The notes beneath the pieces were generated by a model. It ran no database searches and was not told where the DNA came from. It saw only the letters and a list, made by a program, of their open reading frames with translations. Both the position numbers and the translations under genes were made by a program. This document shows positions 59,040-64,000 of a stretch of 64,000 nucleotides of DNA, piece after piece. Location of the stretch: assembly GCF_002904335.1 (NCBI RefSeq), contig NZ_PPHF01000180.1, positions 1-64,000 on the forward strand, in the 5' to 3' direction. This stretch comes from Amycolatopsis sp. CA-126428. GTDB lineage: Bacteria > Actinomycetota > Actinomycetes > Mycobacteriales > Pseudonocardiaceae. Position 1 is the stretch's first letter. Every line of letters begins with the position of its first letter.

Positions 59040-59061
59040 CACTGAACGCTCCTGAACGGCC
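59040..59061 (-). promoter_or_regulatory. Upstream direct-repeat element of the Cip1-like gene
   Basis: Minus strand GTTCAGGAGCGTTCAGT, ending 64 nt before the -35: same sequence, orientation and distance as the GH48 element at 44344. Confidence 0.6.
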
Positions 59062-59189
59062 GAACTCGTTGGGGCGCAGGACATGTCCCGGTCGCAGTGC
59101 GCCACCGGTGTACGCGCCGGGACGCCGCCGTTGGGGTGGATTCCGAAAAATCCTTCCCAAGATCACGAACGGACTGCGGCGGCCAGAAT

Positions 59190-59203
59190 TGGGAGCGCTC
59201 TCA
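59190..59203. promoter_or_regulatory. CebR-type box before the AfsA operon regulator
   Basis: TGGGAGCGCTCTCA, one mismatch, 160 nt before ATG 59364. No clear -10 stands just upstream of it on either strand. The remaining 58830-59363 gap holds nothing else recognisable; short frames at 59003-59392 look like noise. Confidence 0.5.
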
Positions 59204-59363
59204 GGCGGGACGCGAGGACTCGCCCGGCGGAAAGCCTTGTTGCGTACTCAACTTCTCGGAAATCACACGGTTCCCGCCCGCGTGACGAACTGGGCCGCCG
59301 CCGTCACGCTGCGGTAGGGTCGTCGTGGGGAGCCCCCGTACTCCGGAAATCGTTGGATGAACG

Positions 59364-60806
59364 ATGAGTCGACAGGCCAAACCAGGGAGCAAGCCCTATC
59401 GAGCACAACTGCGGGACAGGCTGACCGCGTTGGGCTTTCCCGAGGAGGCGATCCCGGCCCAGGTGGCGAAGAACCTGATCGTCGAGTGCCGGATTCCGCC
59501 GCGCACCGCGTGGCGGCTGGCGTCCGAGCTCTCCCTGGACGTCGCGGCGCACCAGTACAACGCCGTCACCGGCGACCCCCGGGCGGGCATGCGCGGCACC
59601 CGGATCTGGGAGTACGAGCAGTGGCCCGACCGCGGGGTCCGGCCCACCGTCGCGGCGCTGCGGGTGCTGGCCAAGGTCTACGGCACCGGCTGGAAGTGCC
59701 TGCTGGGCCTGCGTGATCTCGAGCAGCTGCCGGCCAAGGACCTCGCCGAGTACCACGCCGATCCGGAGCCCGCGATCGTCGCGGCCCCCGAGCCCGCGGC
59801 GCCGCCGGCCCGCATCGCGGCCCGGGCGGACGAGGAGATCGGCGCCGGCGCCCTCGGCGACGCCATGCTGCTCACCCACACCAACGTGGACGATGCCCAG
59901 CTCGACGATCTGTGGGCGGACCTCGACTTCCTCGGTGGCGCCTACACCCGCATGGCGCCCGACTCGATCCTCGGCCAGCTCGCGGTGATCGCCGACCGGA
60001 CCGCGTTCCTGCTGAAGGGGCGTCAGCGGCCGAAGCAGACGCAGGACCTCCTGCTCGTCGGGGCGAAGTCGAGCGCGATGATGGCCTGGATCGCCGGGGA
60101 CCTGGGCCGGTACCGGCTCTCGCGCGAACTCAATTCCGCGGCCTGGCTCTACACCCAGTACGCCGACGACTTCCTCGCCCGGCGCTGGGTGCGCACGTCC
60201 CAGGCCCGGGTGGCGTTCTGGGCCGGGAACGGCATCGAGTCCGCTAAGCTCGCCGCCGACGGGCTCAACTACCAGGTGGGCGGGCGCCTCACGGACGCCC
60301 CGCTCATCCTCGCCGAGGCGCGCGGCTGGTCGTCGGTGCGGGCGGAGCGGCAGGTGCTGGACGCGATCGCGCGCTGGACGGCCATCGAGGACCCGGACCT
60401 GGGGGCCGGCGGGGAGGACAGCTTCTTCAACATCACGAAGGACCGGCGGCACTACATGGCGGGCAACGCGCTGCTTTCGGTCGGGCAGGCCTCGGCCGCG
60501 CTGCGCGAGTTCTCCACCGCCCGCGAAGCCTTCGAAATGCTGTCGACGGAAAACCGCTGGGAAGCCATGGATCCGATGATCCGGATCGACACGGGCCGCG
60601 CCCACCTGCTGCTCGACGACCTCGACGGCGCCGCCGCGCAGGTCGGACCGCTGCTGGAAGCGGGGGTGGGCAAGCAGCCGGACATGGTGCGCGCCATGCT
60701 GAAGCTGATGGTCACCGAGCTGGCCGCGCCGCGCTGGCGGTCGGCCACGACGGCCCGCACCATCGCCGAAGCACTCCAGGACGCCCACGCTTCGGCGCGG
60801 CCGTGA
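59364..60806 (+). CDS. Helix-turn-helix plus TPR-like regulator
   Basis: 480 residues. N-terminal part (about 10-110) resembles the HTH of a large actinomycete regulator group: IPPRTAWRLASELSLDVAAHQYN, GTRIWEYEQWPDRGVRPTVAALRVLAKVYGTGW. An Ala/Pro hinge (EPAIVAAPEPAAPPARIAA) leads to about 330 residues of helical repeats (DDLWADLDFLGGAYTRMAPDS, KSSAMMAWIAGDLGRYRLSREL, AAWLYTQYADDF), TPR-like. Similar proteins (NsdA and relatives) restrain development and antibiotic production. GTGA overlap with the AfsA-like gene makes it the first gene of that operon. Weak ribosome site (GGATGA). Confidence 0.75.
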   Translation: MSRQAKPGSKPYRAQLRDRLTALGFPEEAIPAQVAKNLIVECRIPPRTAWRLASELSLDVAAHQYNAVTGDPRAGMRGTRIWEYEQWPDRGVRPTVAALRVLAKVYGTGWKCLLGLRDLEQLPAKDLAEYHADPEPAIVAAPEPAAPPARIAARADEEIGAGALGDAMLLTHTNVDDAQLDDLWADLDFLGGAYTRMAPDSILGQLAVIADRTAFLLKGRQRPKQTQDLLLVGAKSSAMMAWIAGDLGRYRLSRELNSAAWLYTQYADDFLARRWVRTSQARVAFWAGNGIESAKLAADGLNYQVGGRLTDAPLILAEARGWSSVRAERQVLDAIARWTAIEDPDLGAGGEDSFFNITKDRRHYMAGNALLSVGQASAALREFSTAREAFEMLSTENRWEAMDPMIRIDTGRAHLLLDDLDGAAAQVGPLLEAGVGKQPDMVRAMLKLMVTELAAPRWRSATTARTIAEALQDAHASARP

Positions 60807-61639
60807 CGCCAGACCCGACCCGGACGGAGGCGCCCGAGGTGGCACCGCACGACGTCTCGTGCCCGATGACCCCGTGCGCGGACTGGGCGTTCGAGGGGCA
60901 CACCCGGCGGGACGTCGTCGTGGTCGCCGATCGCTTCGCGCAGTTCGCCCGGGAGGACCGGGTGTTCACGCTGTCGGGCCTGCTGGCCCTGCTCGGCCCC
61001 GGCGGTCCGGTGGTCCCGGGCTGCCACTGGATCGTCCACTTCGGCCAGGGCATCGACGCGACCGACGCCGAGCGGCTCGAAACCGCTTGCGAGAAGAGCG
61101 AAGGAACCGTGAGCCTCGCGGACCCGGCCACCTTCCGGCGGCCGTCCGAACCACCCGTCGTCGTCCACAAGGACCGGCCGGAGAACGTCCTGCTCGCCGG
61201 CGTGCACAGCCCCGCCCCCACGCACTGCCGGGCCGAGCTGCGGATCCACCGCGACAACGAGCTGGTCCTCGACCACCACACCGGCGAGCACGTGCAGGGC
61301 ATCGTGATCATCGAGGCGATGCGGCAGATCTGCATCGCGCAGTTCGAGACCGCGATCCGCCCCGGGCTCTCCCCGGTGGCCTACGCCGGGGTGTGGAAGC
61401 GGATCGACCTGTCCTTCCAGGACTTCCTGTTCCCGCTCCCGGCCACGGTCGAGTCGCTGATCGTCGAGTCCGACCTCGACCGGGACACCCACCTCAAGTT
61501 CCGCGCCACGACGTCGGTGCGCCAGCAGGGGCGCACCGTGGCCACCGCCGGCATCGAGTACGCGATGATCGCCCAGGGGCGCGTCGGCACCCTCGAACGC
61601 CGCAAGGCCGGCCAGGCCACCCGGGCCTACCTCGGCTGA
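60803..61639 (+). CDS. AfsA-hotdog domain protein
   Basis: 278 residues. Residues 105-180 match the first A-factor hotdog repeat (PVVVHKDRPENVLLAGVHSP, LDHHTGEHVQGIVIIEAMRQ), 195-262 the second (YAGVWKRIDLSFQDFLFPLP, FRATTSVRQQGRTVATAGIEY). The first 100 residues (CPMTPCADWAFEGHTRRDVV ...) are not standard. AfsA/ScbA joins a beta-ketoacyl group to dihydroxyacetone phosphate, the first committed step to gamma-butyrolactone signals. Genes behind it encode a HAD phosphatase and a reductase, the other two steps. Whether it makes a butyrolactone is inference. Confidence 0.8.
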   Translation: MTPDPTRTEAPEVAPHDVSCPMTPCADWAFEGHTRRDVVVVADRFAQFAREDRVFTLSGLLALLGPGGPVVPGCHWIVHFGQGIDATDAERLETACEKSEGTVSLADPATFRRPSEPPVVVHKDRPENVLLAGVHSPAPTHCRAELRIHRDNELVLDHHTGEHVQGIVIIEAMRQICIAQFETAIRPGLSPVAYAGVWKRIDLSFQDFLFPLPATVESLIVESDLDRDTHLKFRATTSVRQQGRTVATAGIEYAMIAQGRVGTLERRKAGQATRAYLG

Positions 61640-61679
61640 GCCGCGGCCGGCCCCGAACCGGAAGGGAAACCACTCCACG

Positions 61680-62495
61680 ATGTCCGACCTGCAGCAGCAG
61701 GACCGCTCCGCGTCCTTCGCCCAGGGCCTGAAACTCATCCAGCAACTCGGCGGGACCGACCGGCCGGCCGTGCTGGACCTGTTCGAGAGCATCGGGGAGG
61801 CCGAGTTCGGCGAGCAGTGCGTCGGGTTCATCTACGGCGACGTCTACCACCGGCCCGGCCTGCCGTTGCCGGAGCGGCAGCTGGCGACCGTCGCCGCGCT
61901 CACCGCGCTCGGCTACGCCGGTTCGCAGCTGCAGTTCCACGCCAAGGCCGCGCTCAACGTCGGCTGCACCCGACGCCAGCTGATCGAGGCCGTGATCCAC
62001 GTCAGCTCGTTCGCCGGCTTCCCGGCCACGCTCAACGCCCTGGGGGCCCTGAAGGCGGCCTTCGCGGGCCTGCCCGACGAGGAGCCGGTACCGGCCGAAG
62101 AGGTCGCCGAAGTGCCGTGGGCGGGCATCGAGGACCGCTACGAGCGCGGCCTGGCCGCGATGCGGGCCGTCGACGGCGAGGCGGGGGAGAAGGTCGCCGC
62201 GGGCCTGCGGGACATCGCCCCGGACCTGGCCGCCTACATCGTCGAATTCACCTTCGGCGAGATCTACACCCGGCCGCACCTGAGCCTGCGCCACCGCGAG
62301 ATCGTCACGATCGCCGCCTGCGTCGCCCTGGGCACCGCGCTGCCGCAGCTGAAGGTGCACATCCACGGGCTGCTCAACGTCGGCGGCACCGAGCAGGAGG
62401 CCGTGGAAACCGTGCTGCACCTGGCGTTCTACTGCGGCTTCCCGGCCGCGCTCAACGCCATCGCGGCCGCGCGGGAAGTGTTCGCGCAGCGGTGA
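61680..62495 (+). CDS. Tandem carboxymuconolactone decarboxylase-fold protein
   Basis: 271 residues; GGAAGGG region before ATG 61680. Two CMD/AhpD-type halves: YHRPGLPLPERQLATVAALT with FHAKAALNVGCTRRQLIEAV (about 58-120) and YTRPHLSLRHREIVTIAACV with HIHGLLNVGGTEQEAVETVL (about 195-262). No CxxC, so not a peroxidase of AhpD type; CMD proteins decarboxylate or act on lactone/beta-keto acids. In this operon it may trim or isomerise a lactone-like intermediate. Ends in a GTGA overlap with the HAD gene. Confidence 0.83.
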   Translation: MSDLQQQDRSASFAQGLKLIQQLGGTDRPAVLDLFESIGEAEFGEQCVGFIYGDVYHRPGLPLPERQLATVAALTALGYAGSQLQFHAKAALNVGCTRRQLIEAVIHVSSFAGFPATLNALGALKAAFAGLPDEEPVPAEEVAEVPWAGIEDRYERGLAAMRAVDGEAGEKVAAGLRDIAPDLAAYIVEFTFGEIYTRPHLSLRHREIVTIAACVALGTALPQLKVHIHGLLNVGGTEQEAVETVLHLAFYCGFPAALNAIAAAREVFAQR

Positions 62496-63193
62496 GCCGG
62501 TTCGAAAAGCTGCGCGTGGTCGCGCTCGACTGCGACGGCGTGCTCATCGACGACACCTACCTGGCCATGATCGCCCGGTTCGTCACCGAGCACGGCGGGC
62601 GCTACGACGCCGCGGCCGAGCGGGACGTCATCGGGCTGCGCGACATCGTCGTCGCCGAAAAGATCACCCGCCTCTGCGGTCTGGACCAGCCGGCCGAGCA
62701 GACGCTGAAGCAGCTGTGGGCCGCGCGGCAGGACTACCTGGCCGAGCACCCGATCCGGGTGGCGGAAGGCGCGCGGGACTGCCTGGAGGCGCTGGCGAAG
62801 CTCCCCGTGCGGCTGGTCTGCTACGGCGGCCGGACCCGCGAGCACACCTTCGACCGGTACCTGGGTGACTTCGCGGACCTCCTCGATCCCGAGGTGGGTT
62901 ACGTGAGCATCAACGAGCACCGCCCGGGAGTCGACCACATCACGCGGACCGTGCTCGGCGTCGCCTTCGACGAAATCGTGTTCGTCGACGACGTCAGCCG
63001 GGTCGCCGAGGACGCCCGCGCGCACGGCGCCGGGTTCGTCGGGTTCCCGTCGAGCCCCGCCCACGCGCGGCAGCGGGAGTTCATGGCCGCCCTCGGCGTC
63101 CGCCACTTCGCGACCTCGCTCGCCGGACTCACCCCGGAACTGCTGGCGGCCGTCGACGGCGAGCTCGCGGCTTCGACACACTGGCCGCGGTGA
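62492..63193 (+). CDS. HAD-family phosphatase
   Basis: 233 residues from GTG 62492 (the longer frame upstream is the shadow of the CMD gene). Motif I LRVVALDCDGVLIDD (Asp nucleophile and Asp+2), motif II-like RLVCYGGRTREHTF, motif IV FDEIVFVDDVSRVAEDARAHG. A helical cap lies between (RFVTEHGGRYDAAAERDVIG). Removes a phosphate from a small metabolite; in butyrolactone pathways a phosphatase acts after the AfsA step. Overlaps the preceding gene by GTGA. Confidence 0.83.
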   Translation: MSRFEKLRVVALDCDGVLIDDTYLAMIARFVTEHGGRYDAAAERDVIGLRDIVVAEKITRLCGLDQPAEQTLKQLWAARQDYLAEHPIRVAEGARDCLEALAKLPVRLVCYGGRTREHTFDRYLGDFADLLDPEVGYVSINEHRPGVDHITRTVLGVAFDEIVFVDDVSRVAEDARAHGAGFVGFPSSPAHARQREFMAALGVRHFATSLAGLTPELLAAVDGELAASTHWPR

Positions 63194-63221
63194 GGAGTGT
63201 CCCCGACCTCTTGGAGCTGCT

Positions 63222-64000
63222 GTGAAGTTCTTTTCCCTGCCCCGCCCCGGCGCCGGGCTCGTCCTGGGCGAGCGGGACGTGCCCGAGCCCGGTCCCGGCC
63301 AGGTCCTGGTCCGGCTGCGCGGGTGGGCGGTCAACGCCCGTGACCTGATGATCCTCAAGGGCTTCTACCCGAAGCCGGTGAAGCCCGACGTGATCCCGCT
63401 GTCCGACGGCGCGGGCGAGGTCGTCGCGGTCGGGGCCGGGGTGCGGGCCTGGACCACGGGCGACCGGGTGGCGGCGACGTACTTCCCGGACTGGCTGGCC
63501 GGTCCCGGCACGCCCGAGAAGACCGCGGACGACCTGGGCGGCACCCTCGACGGCGTGCTCGCGGAGTACGCCGTCTTCGCCGAGAACGCCTTGGTCGCGG
63601 TGCCCGCGCACCTCGACTACGCCGAAGCGGCCACGCTGCCCAGCGCCGGCGTGACGGCGTGGCGCGCCGTCGTGGAGGAAGGCCGGCTGACGCCGGGGCA
63701 GACCGTGCTCACCCTCGGCAGCGGCGGCCTGTCCACGTTCGCGCTGCAGTTCGCCGCGCTCGGCGGCGCCCACGTCGTCTCGACGTCCGGCTCGGACGAG
63801 AAGCTCGAGCGGCTGCGCGCGCTCGGGGCGGCCGAGACGCTCAACCACGCGACCACCCCGGAGTGGGGAGCGGCGGTGGCCGAGCTGACCGGCGGCGGTG
63901 TCGACCACGTCGTCGACGTCGGTGGCGGCGGCACGATCGGCCAGTCGATGCTCGCCGCGCGGTACGGCGGGCACGTCAGCGTGGCCGGCGTCCTGACCCA
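63222..64000 (+). CDS. Medium-chain NAD(P)-dependent reductase, 3' end outside window
   Basis: 259 codons visible from GTG 63222 (GGAG at 63213), then the window ends. PGPGQVLVRLRGWAVNARDLM is the MDR opening; SDGAGEVVAVGAGVRAWTTGDRV, LPSAGVTAWRAVVEEGRLTPG, and the cofactor motif VLTLGSGGLSTFALQFAALGG follow. Catalytic zinc Cys is absent (Asn-Ala-Arg-Asp at that place), so it reads as a zinc-free quinone-reductase/enoyl-reductase type. In an AfsA operon it could reduce the butenolide double bond. 28 nt after the HAD stop. Confidence 0.82.
   Translation, partial: MKFFSLPRPGAGLVLGERDVPEPGPGQVLVRLRGWAVNARDLMILKGFYPKPVKPDVIPLSDGAGEVVAVGAGVRAWTTGDRVAATYFPDWLAGPGTPEKTADDLGGTLDGVLAEYAVFAENALVAVPAHLDYAEAATLPSAGVTAWRAVVEEGRLTPGQTVLTLGSGGLSTFALQFAALGGAHVVSTSGSDEKLERLRALGAAETLNHATTPEWGAAVAELTGGGVDHVVDVGGGGTIGQSMLAARYGGHVSVAGVLT

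Noticed and set aside
59003..59392. Small proteins between the Cip1-like gene and the HTH/TPR regulator
   Set aside because: Short, overlapping promoters and boxes, no ribosome sites, base use unlike coding DNA.
1..64000. tRNA, rRNA, riboswitch, insertion sequence or attachment site
   Set aside because: Read through both strands without finding a convincing cloverleaf, transposase or flanking repeat; small RNAs cannot be ruled out by eye.

Overview
The window (about 72% G+C by eye, frequent GTG starts, GTGA/ATGA stop-start overlaps, no tRNA, rRNA, CRISPR or insertion sequence seen) looks like chromosome of a filamentous actinomycete. CebR-type cellulose utilisation, F420-dependent oxidoreductase, two-gene LigD and UdgX, and intergenic GTGAAGGCCACC hairpins suggest the Pseudonocardiales, probably Amycolatopsis or a relative. 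This placement is inference from gene content only.

Layout. 1-4.9 kb: the 3' part of a large Rhs/YD-repeat polymorphic toxin with a PD-(D/E)XK-like C-terminal nuclease domain, followed at 3 nt by a candidate immunity gene. 5-18.3 kb: mixed accessory metabolism: AAC(6')-like acetyltransferase and MHS-type transporter, secreted SGNH hydrolase, secreted GH29 fucosidase, HelD-like helicase, and a three-gene unit (PLP decarboxylase-fold enzyme, GT39-like membrane glycosyltransferase, PobA-like hydroxylase) opposite an apparently leaderless LysR regulator. 18.3-36.2 kb: a stress block: type II NADH dehydrogenase, STAS proteins, holin-X/DUF3618/DUF4235 operon, SRPBCC, aldo/keto reductase, GAF-ANTAR sensors, hemerythrin, CYTH-CHAD, a SigB/SigF-type sigma factor with its anti-sigma kinase, an F420 enzyme, a Ku-ligase-polymerase NHEJ operon, UdgX, CBS and DUF3040 proteins. 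Twelve sites of the form GTTT/GTGT-N15-17-GGGTAN stand before genes of this block, so the sigma factor encoded here probably drives it.

36.2-58.9 kb: a cellulose-degradation island. cebEFG plus a GH1 beta-glucosidase imports and splits cellobiose; GH48, GH5 and GH6 cellulases form one operon; an AA10 lytic polysaccharide monooxygenase and a Cip1-like protein are monocistronic; a second CebE-like binding protein and a second LacI regulator lie beside them. CebR-type operators (TGGGAGCGCTCCCA and variants) sit about 4-10 nt downstream of the predicted -10 of five of these units. GH48 and the Cip1-like gene also share a second upstream element, a GTTCAG direct repeat, at exactly the same distance (64 nt) from their -35 boxes.

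59.2-64 kb: an operon that starts with a helix-turn-helix/TPR-like regulator and continues with an AfsA-hotdog protein, a double carboxymuconolactone-decarboxylase-fold protein, a HAD phosphatase and a medium-chain reductase that runs off the window. The AfsA, phosphatase and reductase set matches the chemical steps of gamma-butyrolactone signal synthesis, and a CebR-like box lies upstream. A cellulose-linked signalling-molecule pathway is the most interesting hypothesis from this window; it is inference, not demonstrated.
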